This document shows, one piece after another, positions 56,096 through 64,000 of a stretch of 64,000 nt of DNA. Source of the stretch: Sphingobium phenoxybenzoativorans (GTDB lineage Bacteria > Pseudomonadota > Alphaproteobacteria > Sphingomonadales > Sphingomonadaceae); NCBI RefSeq assembly GCF_001757355.1, contig NZ_MINO01000011.1:1-64000 (forward strand), written 5' to 3'. Made by a program: the position numbers and the translations under genes. The notes beneath the pieces are model-generated. The model saw only the letters and a program-made list of their open reading frames with translations, had not been told where the DNA came from and did not search any database. Within the stretch, counting starts at the first letter, position 1; each line of letters starts with the position of its first letter.

Positions 56096-56743
56096 ATGCC
56101 ACAGCCCGAACTCGTCCTTTATCATTTCCCCGGCGCCTGCTCTCAGGTCAGTATATGCGCGCTGGAAACGGCCGGGCTTAGCTACGAAGTCCGGCTGGTG
56201 AACCTCGCTGCGGGCGAACAGTCGGGCGCGGATTATCTTGGCGTTTCGCCACTGGGCAAAGTGCCGCTGCTTCTGATCGACGGGGAACCGCTGTCCGAAA
56301 ACGCGGCGATCCTGACCTATATCGCGGCGCTGCGTCCCGACGCAGGGCTGTTCCCCGCCGATCCTTCGCCCCGCATGCGGGCGGAGGCCGTGGGAGGCAT
56401 GTCCTTTTGCGGCGGAACGCTCCATCCGCAAATCCGCGGAATCGCCAACCCTTCACGCCTGACGGACGGTGACGGTGAGCCGGTAAGGAAAAAGTCCGAA
56501 GCGCTGGCGAAGAAATCTTTCGGCTATGCGGAGCGGCGGCTGGCGGAGCGGGAATGGTGGCTGGGGGAATGGTCGATCGTCGATGTCTATCTCAACTGGG
56601 CATTCACCGTCGCCCGGAACGCGAAGTTCGACAGCACGCCCTATCCGTTGCTGAACGGACATGCCGGAAAAATGTCTGACAGGCCCGCATTCCAGCGGAT
56701 GCTGGAGATCGATGCCGAGGCGAGAGCAACGCTCAAGCTGTAG
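56096..56743 (+). CDS. Glutathione S-transferase family protein
   Basis: 215 residues. Thioredoxin-like N-terminal half with YHFPGACSQVSICALETAGL and SPLGKVPLLLIDGEPLSENA, the glutathione-binding cis-Pro/Glu-Asn loop; the C-terminal all-helical half has the EWWLGEWSIVDVYLNWAF N-capping box. In ring-cleavage clusters such enzymes isomerise maleyl intermediates or remove substituents; which applies here is unknown. 36 bp after the TonB receptor, same operon. Confidence 0.9.
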   Translation: MPQPELVLYHFPGACSQVSICALETAGLSYEVRLVNLAAGEQSGADYLGVSPLGKVPLLLIDGEPLSENAAILTYIAALRPDAGLFPADPSPRMRAEAVGGMSFCGGTLHPQIRGIANPSRLTDGDGEPVRKKSEALAKKSFGYAERRLAEREWWLGEWSIVDVYLNWAFTVARNAKFDSTPYPLLNGHAGKMSDRPAFQRMLEIDAEARATLKL

Positions 56744-56804
56744 CCGCCCCGGCCGTTCACCCCTGCGCATAACCCCATAGGAAGGACTGGCCGGAACCCT
56801 CCGG

Positions 56805-58109
56805 TCAGTCCTTCCGCATTTTCACGCGCAGCAGCATCGACGCAGCGATGAGGGCGGGCACCGCCATCACGATCGACACGGACGATCGGCCAAAGCCCAG
56901 GGCGAAAAGCAGGCCCGCGACGGTCGGTGCGATCGCACTGCCCAGCCGGCCGATGCCGATCACCAGGCCGGTCCCCGACGCGCGGGCCTCCGCAGGGAAG
57001 CTGCGGGACACAACCGCGTAAAGCCCGGCCATACCGCCAATGGTGAAGAAGCCAAGCAATGCGCCGGTCGCCATGAAGATCCCGATCTGCACCGGCACAA
57101 GGCCGAACGCGCCAATCGTCAGCGCGCCGCCGGCAAAGGCCAGCGCGACGCAATATTTAAGGCCGATCCGCTCGCTCAGCATGCCAAGCGTCAGTCCGCC
57201 GAGGATGCCGCCGATGTTCATCCACACCGACACGCGCGCGGCCTGCGAAGGGTCGAAGCCCGCGCCCACGACCATCGAGGGTATCCAGCTCTGAATATAG
57301 AAAAGCGAGACGACGTAGAGGAAATAGATCGTCATCACATAGAGGGTGACGACCGCCATGTCGGGCCTGCGCAGCAGGGACAGCGCCGACGGCTCCTTGT
57401 CCTTGGCCGCGCGCTCGGGAAGGGCGGCAAGCGGCGGCTGGTTGCACAGCGCCAGATAGGCGTTGGCGCGTTCCAGCGTATTTTCCGACGGGCGCGCCAG
57501 CACGCTGGCGATCGGCTCGACCAGCCAGCGTATCGACAGCAGCAGCATGACGGCGCCCAGCACCGTCGCCCAGACGAACAGCGCCCGCCATCCAAATTGC
57601 GGCAATATCCATGCAGCGATCATGCCCCCTGCAATCGCGCCGGCCGGAAAACCCAGATTAAGCAGGGTGACGCACAGGTCGCGCCGCCGCGCGTTGGAAT
57701 ATTCCGCCGCAAGCGGATTGATGATGGCAATCATCGCGCCGATGCCAATGCCGGTGGTCAACCGCGACAGCCCCAGATCGAGCGGTCCCGACGCCATGGA
57801 GGACCAGGCGGTACCGGCCGTCACCACCGCCAGGCTGGGGATCAGCACCCGGCGGCGGCCCCACAGATCCGCCAGCGGCGCAATGAACAGTGACCCGATC
57901 GCCATGCCCAGCAACCCTGCGGACAGCACCATGCCCAGTTCTGTCTTGCCGACCCGCCATTCGCGCTCGATCTCCGGAATGGCGAAGGTGATGGCGAATA
58001 CGTCAAAGCCGTCGAGCGCGCACAGTGCGATGACCATTGCGACTGCGGTAATCTGAAACCGGCTCATGGGCGACGCCAACAGGCGCTCACGATAGCTTTG
58101 GTGGTACAT
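56805..58109 (-). CDS. MFS transporter, aromatic acid:H+ symporter type
   Basis: 434 residues with 12 predicted helices. The AAHS signature is at the first loop: DGFDVFAITFAIPEIEREWR near residue 34 and APLADLWGRRRVLIPSLA near 78. Between helices 6 and 7 is a cytoplasmic stretch with SALSLLRRP. The family imports aromatic acids with protons. Separate leftward unit with the SDR, HisD-like and VOC genes upstream. Confidence 0.9.
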   Translation of the reverse strand: MYHQSYRERLLASPMSRFQITAVAMVIALCALDGFDVFAITFAIPEIEREWRVGKTELGMVLSAGLLGMAIGSLFIAPLADLWGRRRVLIPSLAVVTAGTAWSSMASGPLDLGLSRLTTGIGIGAMIAIINPLAAEYSNARRRDLCVTLLNLGFPAGAIAGGMIAAWILPQFGWRALFVWATVLGAVMLLLSIRWLVEPIASVLARPSENTLERANAYLALCNQPPLAALPERAAKDKEPSALSLLRRPDMAVVTLYVMTIYFLYVVSLFYIQSWIPSMVVGAGFDPSQAARVSVWMNIGGILGGLTLGMLSERIGLKYCVALAFAGGALTIGAFGLVPVQIGIFMATGALLGFFTIGGMAGLYAVVSRSFPAEARASGTGLVIGIGRLGSAIAPTVAGLLFALGFGRSSVSIVMAVPALIAASMLLRVKMRKD

Positions 58110-58145
58110 GCAATCCTCTCAGCGCCTTATTATCATGTGGCAGGC

Positions 58146-58916
58146 TCAATCCGCCGTCCATCCTCCATCCACCACCATGCTGGTGCCGGTCATCATCGCC
58201 GACGCATCGGAAGCCAGGAAAAGAACAGCGCCCATCAGGTCCTCGACCGCGCCAAGCCGGCCAAGCTTGATCTTCGCCAGCACGCTGTCGAGGAAAGCCT
58301 TGTCCTGAAAAAAGGGCCGCGTCATCGGCGTTTCAATAAAGGTGGGGGCAATGGTGTTTGACCGGATGCGATAGCGGGCGAGGTCAAGCGCAAAGCTCTT
58401 GCTCATGCCCTCAAGCGCCCATTTGCTGGCGCAGTAAAGCGACCGGTTGGGTCCGCCGACATGCCCCATCTGCGATCCCATATGGATGATCGACCCGGCA
58501 ATGCCCTGCGCGATCATCGACGCCACACAGGCCTGGGTAACGAAGAAGGCCGACTTCAGATTGAGGTCCATCACCGCGTCAAAATCGTCCGGGCTGACAT
58601 CCCACATCGGTTTGGGCCGATTGGTCCCGGCATTGTTGACCAGAATATGGAAAGCGGGCTGCGCGGGGAAGAAGGCGTTGACCGCATCGAGGTCCGCAAT
58701 GTCCAGCATTTGCGCCGATGCCTCGCCCCCCGCCGCTCTGATCATGTCTGCCCCGGACTCGATCTCGCTGGCGCTGCGCGCGATCAGCGTCACCGCTGCC
58801 CCCGCCTCCGCCAGCGCGGCTGCGGCGGCAAGGCCGATGCCCCTGCCCGCGCCCGTGACTATGGCCCGCCTGCCATCCAGTCTCATGCTGGGGGTGCGGG
58901 GAAGCGGGCTGCCCAT
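58146..58916 (-). CDS. Short-chain dehydrogenase/reductase
   Basis: 256 residues. Cofactor loop GAGRGIG near residue 21, NNAGTNRP near 94, Ser in IHMGSQMGHVGG near 146, Tyr/Lys in YCASKWALEG near 160, C-terminal VVDGGWTAD. ATG 58916 is six bases after the stop of the HisD-like gene, so translation is coupled; the internal ATG 58886 is an alternative. Probably oxidises an alcohol in the same pathway. Confidence 0.9.
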   Translation of the reverse strand: MGSPLPRTPSMRLDGRRAIVTGAGRGIGLAAAAALAEAGAAVTLIARSASEIESGADMIRAAGGEASAQMLDIADLDAVNAFFPAQPAFHILVNNAGTNRPKPMWDVSPDDFDAVMDLNLKSAFFVTQACVASMIAQGIAGSIIHMGSQMGHVGGPNRSLYCASKWALEGMSKSFALDLARYRIRSNTIAPTFIETPMTRPFFQDKAFLDSVLAKIKLGRLGAVEDLMGAVLFLASDASAMMTGTSMVVDGGWTAD

Positions 58917-58922
58917 ATCCGG

Positions 58923-60254
58923 TCAGACTGCGGTCAATTCGCTCGGCGCGGCCTGACCCGCATAAGGGACATCGCGTCCGCCATAGCGCCGCACGCGCAC
59001 ATTGGCCTGTTCGCCATGTCCGGCGAAGCCCTCCAGTGCGCACAGGCGCGAACAATATTCGCCAACCAGCGCCGACGCCTGATCGGTCAGAACCTTCTGG
59101 TAGGTGCAGGTCTTGAGGAATTTGCCGACCCACAGGCCGCCAGTATAGCGCGCCGCCTTCTTCGTCGGCAGCGTGTGGTTGGTGCCGATCACCTTGTCGC
59201 CGAAGCTGACATTGGTGCGCGGGCCAAGGAACAATGCGCCGTAATTCGTCATGTTGTTCAGGAAATAATCCGGGTCGCTGGTCATCACCTGCACATGCTC
59301 GCTGGCAATGTCGTCGGCGATTGCGGCCATTTCCTCATAGCTGTCCGCCACGATCACTTCGCCGAATGTTTCCCACGCCCGCCGGGCATGATCGGCGGTC
59401 GGCAATATCTGCAGCAGCCGTTCGATCTCGGCCATGGTCTCCCGCGCCAGCTTTTCCGAATTGGTCAGCAATATGCCGGGGCTGTCCGGGCCATGTTCGA
59501 CCTGACCCAATATGTCCGTCGCCGCCAGTTCGGGGTCGCACGCCGCTTCGTCGGCGATGATCAGCGTCTCTGTGGGGCCGGCGAACAGGTCGATGCCCAC
59601 GCGCCCGTAAAGCTGGCGTTTCGCTTCCGCGACGAAGGCGTTGCCGGGACCGACAAGGATATCGACGGGATCGATGCTCTGTGTGCCCAGCGCCATCGCG
59701 CCCACCGCCTGGATGCCGCCAAGCGCATAGATGGTATCGGCGCCGGCCATCGCCTGCGCGGCGACGATCGCGCGAGCGGGCCGCCCCTTGAAGGGCGGCG
59801 CGCAGGTGACGATGCGCGGCACTCCGGCGACCTTGGCGGTGATCACGGACATATGGGCGGACGCCAGCAACGGATATTTGCCGCCGGGCACATAGCAACC
59901 GGCCGCATTGACCGGAATATTGCGATGGCCAAGGATCACGCCGGGCAGCGTTTCCACCTCCACATCCTTTATGCTGTCACGCTGGATCTGGGCGAAATTG
60001 CGCACCTGCGATTGCGCAAATTCTATGTCCTTGCGCTCCTGCGGCGTCAGGCTGTCGACGCAGGCGTCGATCTCGCCTTGCGTCAGGCGATAATCGTCGC
60101 GGTCCCAATCGTCGAACTTGATGGAAAGATCGCGAACGGCCGCATTGCCCCGCGCCTCAATATCGGCCAGCGTTCGTTCGACGGTTTCGCGCACCTGGCG
60201 GTCCGCCTCCGCCTTCACTTCGGCAACCGCCCCACGCTTCAGATATCGTGCCAT
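58923..60254 (-). CDS. Histidinol-dehydrogenase-like NAD-dependent dehydrogenase
   Basis: 443 residues of the HisD family. Zinc-binding and catalytic sections are visible: [75 protein letters not shown] end ([16 protein letters not shown]). Being in a catabolic cluster without other his genes, it is unlikely to make histidine; HisD relatives act as dehydrogenases of other diols or alcohols. ATG 60254 follows ACAGGAAAG. First of three leftward genes with the SDR and, further on, the MFS transporter. Confidence 0.88.
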   Translation of the reverse strand: MARYLKRGAVAEVKAEADRQVRETVERTLADIEARGNAAVRDLSIKFDDWDRDDYRLTQGEIDACVDSLTPQERKDIEFAQSQVRNFAQIQRDSIKDVEVETLPGVILGHRNIPVNAAGCYVPGGKYPLLASAHMSVITAKVAGVPRIVTCAPPFKGRPARAIVAAQAMAGADTIYALGGIQAVGAMALGTQSIDPVDILVGPGNAFVAEAKRQLYGRVGIDLFAGPTETLIIADEAACDPELAATDILGQVEHGPDSPGILLTNSEKLARETMAEIERLLQILPTADHARRAWETFGEVIVADSYEEMAAIADDIASEHVQVMTSDPDYFLNNMTNYGALFLGPRTNVSFGDKVIGTNHTLPTKKAARYTGGLWVGKFLKTCTYQKVLTDQASALVGEYCSRLCALEGFAGHGEQANVRVRRYGGRDVPYAGQAAPSELTAV

Positions 60255-60333
60255 TCGTCTTTCCTGTCTGATTGCAGAAGTGCCGGGCCGCGCTCGCTGC
60301 GGCCCGGGCGTCAATATGATTTGGATTGGCGCG

Positions 60334-60939
60334 TCAGCGCAGCGGGATGCTGTCCACGCCGCGCTGGCCGCTCGCCGGGCGCTGCTTGAGCTGATCCTCA
60401 TCCTCGCCCGCCTTCAACCGGCGGCGCAGCTCGACCGGATCGAAATCCACGCCGATGGGATTGGTGGCGAAGGCATCCGTGAAGAAGAACTTCCCCGCCT
60501 CCTCGACCGTTTCATAATTGTCGACCTGAAATTCCAGGTGATTGCCGTCCGGGTCGGCATAATAGAGCGAGGTGGTGGGTCCGTGGTTCACCGACCAGGC
60601 CGGTGCGATGCCCCTCTCGGCCAGCCGCGCATGATTATCCAGCAATTGCTCCAGCGTGGCATATGTGAAGGCGACATGGTGCACGCCGGCAAGCTTCCCC
60701 ACCTGCTCCCCCAGTCCCGGCACGTTGATAAAGGCGATACGGTGATGCTCGTCGTCATAGGCGAGGAAGGCGATGCCCTCATCCGCAAACGCCATCGTGC
60801 CGTTCAGGACGAGCCGATACCAATCGATCATCTCCCTGAAACGGGATGTCTTGAACACGACATGGGCGAGCTTGATCGGCGAGACAGTCACACCGGACTG
60901 TTGATCGCTTCCGGTGAACTGAGCCTCTGTGGCAACCAT
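60334..60939 (-). CDS. VOC-family protein, extradiol-dioxygenase/glyoxalase-like
   Basis: 201 residues. The vicinal-oxygen-chelate metal ligands are in place: His in [10 protein letters not shown] near 25, His in GVHHVAFTY near 88, Glu in [11 protein letters not shown] near 136. Glyoxalase-type fold with an unusual basic C-terminal tail of about 45 residues. It may cleave a catechol ring or isomerise a product. 79 bp upstream of the HisD-like gene on the same strand. Confidence 0.88.
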   Translation of the reverse strand: MVATEAQFTGSDQQSGVTVSPIKLAHVVFKTSRFREMIDWYRLVLNGTMAFADEGIAFLAYDDEHHRIAFINVPGLGEQVGKLAGVHHVAFTYATLEQLLDNHARLAERGIAPAWSVNHGPTTSLYYADPDGNHLEFQVDNYETVEEAGKFFFTDAFATNPIGVDFDPVELRRRLKAGEDEDQLKQRPASGQRGVDSIPLR

Positions 60940-61211
60940 CGCTATCTCCTGTGAACGCCTTGCAAAGCAGGTTCGTTTTCACAGTATGGACGCCTTGAGA
61001 GCGTATCTCACGATGTTGCTTTTTCCGGTACGATGCTGGTTTGTTATCATGTGGGATGCGCCCGTCGGCGGGAAATGCGCCATCGCTGATGCGGGGTTTT
61101 TCCATATATTTCGCATTCGCCGATCCGGCGTCTGGAACCGGCGGACGGCGCGTGCGCTGACACGGGCGGCGGCTTCCCCGTTTCTGGAAGGAGCGCCAGA
61201 GGAACCTTTCC

Positions 61212-61664
61212 GTGACCGATCCTTTCGCGTTCCTGCCCCACATTCTCGCTCTGGCGGCCGCTTACGCGCTGGCGGTGCCGATCGGCTGGAATCGGGAGAA
61301 GGAAGAACGCAGCGCCGGATTGCGGACCTTCCCACTTGTGGCGTTGGCGAGTTCCGGTTTCGTGCAGGCGGTGGAACAATTGACTGCCGACGACCCGGCG
61401 GCGATGGCGCGGGTGCTGGAGGGCGTGATTGCGGGCATCGGCTTCCTTGGCGGCGGTGCGATTCTGCAGGGCAGGGAATCGGTGCGGGGCACCGCAACGG
61501 CCGCCAGCCTCTGGGTTACCGGCGCCATTGGGGTTGCGACGGGATTGGGCAGCTATGGCGTAGCGGTCATGTTGGCGGCTTTCACCATGGCCACGCTCTG
61601 GCTCATGGCGCCACTCAAACCGAGCGCGAACGAGCAGAGCGAGGGACCTGGCCAGCAGTCCTGA
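61212..61664 (+). CDS. MgtC/SapB-family membrane protein
   Basis: 150 residues, four predicted helices. Conserved features: AAAYALAVPIGWNREKEERS with acidic/basic signature near residue 20, GLRTFPLVALASSGFV near 38 and GVIAGIGFLGGGAILQGRES near 75, then VRGTATAASLWVTGAIGVAT. No long cytoplasmic C-terminal domain. Start GTG 61212 by N-terminus and weak GAGGAA; role usually linked to magnesium or envelope. Not obviously part of the catabolic pathway. Confidence 0.88.
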   Translation: MTDPFAFLPHILALAAAYALAVPIGWNREKEERSAGLRTFPLVALASSGFVQAVEQLTADDPAAMARVLEGVIAGIGFLGGGAILQGRESVRGTATAASLWVTGAIGVATGLGSYGVAVMLAAFTMATLWLMAPLKPSANEQSEGPGQQS

Positions 61665-61738
61665 ACTGTCCTGTGCGGCGGGGATGAGCGCCGCCAGCCA
61701 TAGGCCCGGCAGCTATGGCCGCGCGATGCGTGACGCCC

Positions 61739-62002
61739 CTAATGCGCCGCCGCCTTTCCATGCGCGTGGAAATAGGGCGGCATGCGAAGCAGCAGCACGG
61801 CGGAGAGGATCAGCAGTGCGACAAAGCCGATGAAGGCATTCGCATAGGAGCCGGTCCAGTCATAGGACAGTCCCGCCAGATAGGTGCCGATGCCGCCGCC
61901 CCAGGCCCATGCGACCCACATCGCGCCCACGACCCGGCTGAAAAGGGCGGTGCTGAAATATCGGCTGACCATGAAGGATACAAAGTCCGCCTCCGCGCCC
62001 AA
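61739..62002 (-). pseudogene. 3' fragment of an MFS transporter gene
   Basis: 87 codons reading FMVSRYFSTALFSRVVGAMW, GGGIGTYLAGLSYDWTGSYA and FIGFVALLILSAVLLLRMPP: the last two or three helices of a 12-helix transporter. No upstream part of the gene remains, and no start or ribosome site is credible. Remnant lost when the neighbouring segment rearranged. Confidence 0.75.
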
Positions 62003-62232
62003 GACCGGCCATCGCGTTGGCGCGCCTCCTAGGCGGGCGGCGGCATTCGCACATATCCTTGGCGCGCATATCCCTGGCGCGCACGCTTCCGCAGCCAGCG
62101 CTACCCGTATCTCCCCTTTAATAGCGCCGTCCGTTCAGGCGATTATCGCACCTGCCCTGCGCGGGCGGAAGCGCGCTCGACCCGTCGCTTTGCCGCCCGC
62201 CCGCAGCATTTTGCGCTTGACGGCAGATAAAA

Positions 62233-62246
62233 AACGTACGACCGTT
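62233..62246. promoter_or_regulatory. TetR-type operator candidate before the alcohol dehydrogenase
   Basis: AACGTACGACCGTT fits the half-site pattern AACGnnCGnnCGTT (10 of 14 bases symmetrical), 29 bp before ATG 62275. No TetR gene is in the window. Confidence 0.4.
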
Positions 62247-62274
62247 CTTTTAATAGAAAATAGGAGGGGCGTTG

Positions 62275-63384
62275 ATGCGCAATATGACCGCCGCCGTCGT
62301 GCGGGAACAGTCTGGGCCATTTGTCGTGGAGACGGTCCAACTGGAAGATCCGCGTGAGGACGAGGTGCTGATTCGCATCGCCGGTGTTGGAATGTGCCAC
62401 ACGGATCTCGTTGTCAGGGATCAATATTTCCCAACGCCCCTGCCCGCCATCCTCGGCCATGAAGGCTCCGGCATCGTCGAGAAGGTCGGCAGCAAGGTCA
62501 GCAAGGTGGAAGTGGGCGATCATGTCGTACTCACCTTCGCCAGTTGCGGGACATGCGCAAACTGCCAGCAGGGCCTGTTCGGCTATTGCCCGGACCTATA
62601 TGGCCGCAACTTCACCGGCGCGCGGCCGGATGGCTCCAGCCCGTGCTGCGACGCGCATGGAAACACGCTGAGCGCCTATTTCTTCGCGCAATCCTCCTTC
62701 GCCCAATATGCGATCGCGACCCAGCGCAATGTCGTGAAAATATCGCGCGACGTCCCGCTCGAAATCATGGGACCATTGGGATGCGGCATTCAGACCGGGG
62801 CTGGCGCAGTGATGAATGCGCTGAAGCCCAAGGCCGGGTCCAGCATCGCCGTCTTTGGCGCGGGATCGGTCGGGCTGGCCGCCGTCATGGCCGCCCGCGT
62901 CGTGGGCTGCGCGACTATCATCGCCGTGGACCTCAACGACGACCGGCTTGCCCTCGCCCAGCAATTGGGGGCCACCCATGTCATCAACCCCGGCCGGGAA
63001 GATCCGGTCGCCGCCATCCAGGCCGCGGCGGGCGGCGAAGGCGTCCAATTCTCGCTGGAAGCGACGGGGCTGCCAAAGGTTGCGCGGCAGGCCGTCGACT
63101 GCCTGCGGCTGACGGGCATTTGCGGCATCATAGGCGTCGCGCCGCTGGGCACGGAATTTTCGCTCGATATGAACGGCATATTGTTCGGCCGCACGGTCCG
63201 CGGAATTATCGAAGGCGACAGCGTTCCCGACATTTTCATCCCGCAACTTGTCGAGCTTTGGCGGCAGGGGCGTTTCCCCTTCGACAAGCTGATCAAATTC
63301 TTCCCCATGAGCGACATCGAAAAGGCAGTTCACGCCTCGGAGAGCGGTGAGGTCCTCAAGGCCGTGCTGCGTCCGGGAGAATAG
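62275..63384 (+). CDS. Zinc-dependent alcohol dehydrogenase, aryl-alcohol type
   Basis: 369 residues. Catalytic zinc Cys in GVGMCHTDLV near residue 39 and GHEGSGIVEKVG near 62; structural zinc loop SCGTCANCQQGLFGYCPDLY near 93-112 with four Cys; NAD loop FGAGSVGLAAVMAA near 197. This is the benzyl/aryl-alcohol dehydrogenase branch of medium-chain dehydrogenases. TTG 62272 and ATG 62275 are adjacent; GGAGGGG favours the ATG. Followed immediately by the CoA-ligase gene, in one operon. Confidence 0.93.
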   Translation: MRNMTAAVVREQSGPFVVETVQLEDPREDEVLIRIAGVGMCHTDLVVRDQYFPTPLPAILGHEGSGIVEKVGSKVSKVEVGDHVVLTFASCGTCANCQQGLFGYCPDLYGRNFTGARPDGSSPCCDAHGNTLSAYFFAQSSFAQYAIATQRNVVKISRDVPLEIMGPLGCGIQTGAGAVMNALKPKAGSSIAVFGAGSVGLAAVMAARVVGCATIIAVDLNDDRLALAQQLGATHVINPGREDPVAAIQAAAGGEGVQFSLEATGLPKVARQAVDCLRLTGICGIIGVAPLGTEFSLDMNGILFGRTVRGIIEGDSVPDIFIPQLVELWRQGRFPFDKLIKFFPMSDIEKAVHASESGEVLKAVLRPGE

Positions 63385-63385
63385 G

Positions 63386-64000
63386 ATGATCGGCTCCCTA
63401 ACCCAGCAGGCCGCCCGAAAATTCGGCGACAGAGTGGCGATCATCGCCGGCAAGGAAAGCCTGACCTTTGCCGAGATCGAACAGCGCGTTTCCTCCTTTG
63501 CGGGCGGCCTCCAGATGCTGGGCGTCGGCGTGGACGACCGGGTTGTGCTGCACCTGCCCAACGGATGGCGCTGGATCGTTGCTTATTACGCGATCGTGCG
63601 CCTCGGCGCGGTGGTGGTGCCTGCGAATATCCTGCTGAGCATCGATGAAGTAGCCTACATCGCCACCGACTCCCAAGCCGTGATGGTCATATCGACCGGC
63701 GAACGCTGCGCTGCGGTTTCCAGCCGCCTGGCGAACGGTGCGCCGATGGGCTTCGTCGCTTCGGACCGGGGTGGCGAGGGCATGGCGAATTATGAGGACC
63801 TGCTGTCGGCCGCCCCGGCGCCTGCCGTGACGCGCGACCCCGGCGATCTCTGTTCGATCGGCTATACGTCGGGAACCACCGGCCGTCCCAAGGGAGCGAT
63901 GCTGTCGCACCGCGCCATTCATACCAGCGCGACGATGACCGCGACCATGCACGCGCGTCAGGAGGGCGAGGTTGTGGTGAGCGCCCTTCCCCTGCCGCAT
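63386..64000 (+). CDS. AMP-forming acyl-CoA synthetase, partial at window end
   Basis: Starts one base after the dehydrogenase stop and runs off the window after 205 codons. SLTQQAARKFGDRVAIIAGK, GVGVDDRVVLHLPNGW and the ATP-binding loop IGYTSGTTGRPKGAMLSHRA show a class I ligase. With the aryl-alcohol dehydrogenase it suggests oxidation and CoA-activation of an aromatic side chain. The C-terminal half is not visible. Confidence 0.93.
   Translation, partial: MIGSLTQQAARKFGDRVAIIAGKESLTFAEIEQRVSSFAGGLQMLGVGVDDRVVLHLPNGWRWIVAYYAIVRLGAVVVPANILLSIDEVAYIATDSQAVMVISTGERCAAVSSRLANGAPMGFVASDRGGEGMANYEDLLSAAPAPAVTRDPGDLCSIGYTSGTTGRPKGAMLSHRAIHTSATMTATMHARQEGEVVVSALPLPH

Noticed and set aside
53831..56431. 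866-codon open frame on the minus strand opposite the TonB receptor
   Set aside because: Mirror-frame artefact of GC-rich coding DNA; the plus strand has an obvious TonB receptor with all landmarks.
58461..60389. 642-codon open frame on the plus strand opposite the SDR and HisD-like genes
   Set aside because: Antisense shadow; composition is His/Arg-rich and no domain is recognisable.

Overview
The window looks like a chromosomal (or large-replicon) segment of an alphaproteobacterium of the Sphingomonadaceae (Sphingobium/Novosphingobium/Sphingomonas-like). The support is indirect but consistent: two catabolic-type TonB-dependent receptors beside aromatic-degradation enzymes, PEPxxWA-type C-terminal sorting signal, BBP2-type outer-membrane barrel, Rieske/FAD/HisD-like catabolic genes, and GC-rich inverted repeats between housekeeping genes. 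No rRNA, tRNA or CRISPR array was seen.

Left part (1 to about 34.6 kb) is accessory DNA: lower GC by eye, gene-poor, rich in debris. It holds a complete IS1111-type IS110-family element (80-1434) with a candidate bridge RNA; an outer-membrane barrel; a run of four leftward genes for exported proteins of unknown function (6404-10427); a UDP-glucuronate decarboxylase/glycosyltransferase pair; a decayed IS66 element; an orphan small-RNA-like locus at 16.1 kb; remnants of pcaC, an IS110 transposase, an aroE-like gene, an alpha/beta hydrolase, a PEP-CTERM gene and an IS3 orfA; an SDR/aldo-keto reductase/ABM versus SDR/TonB receptor/SMR-like divergent cluster with a large winged-helix ATPase regulator; a four-gene cluster of small exported proteins around a cysteine-rich microprotein (29.7-31.7 kb); and an AbiE toxin-antitoxin pair. 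Several broken genes here are broken by one base in a homopolymer, so either real decay or assembly error must be settled.

Middle part (34.6-45.0 kb) is GC-rich, orderly and core-like: UdgX-type uracil-DNA-binding protein with its radical SAM partner, Hsp33, argD-argF (with a terminator-like hairpin at the start of the argD message), an MreB paralogue and katG. REP-like inverted repeats separate hslO/argF and argF/argD.

Right part (45.0-64.0 kb) is catabolic. First come four accessory proteins of a PQQ-dehydrogenase electron relay (pseudoazurin, CXXCW protein, SoxYZ-like carrier, metallohydrolase) but no quinoprotein dehydrogenase. Then follows a multi-operon aromatic cluster: VanA-like Rieske oxygenase, NmrA-like protein, FAD hydroxylase, LysR regulator, fumarylacetoacetate-hydrolase-family enzyme, TonB receptor, glutathione transferase, MFS aromatic-acid transporter, SDR, HisD-like dehydrogenase, VOC ring-cleavage-type enzyme, aryl-alcohol-type dehydrogenase and an acyl-CoA ligase cut by the window end. 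Together these fit uptake, O-demethylation/hydroxylation, ring opening and hydrolysis of a substituted aromatic compound; the substrate cannot be read from sequence.
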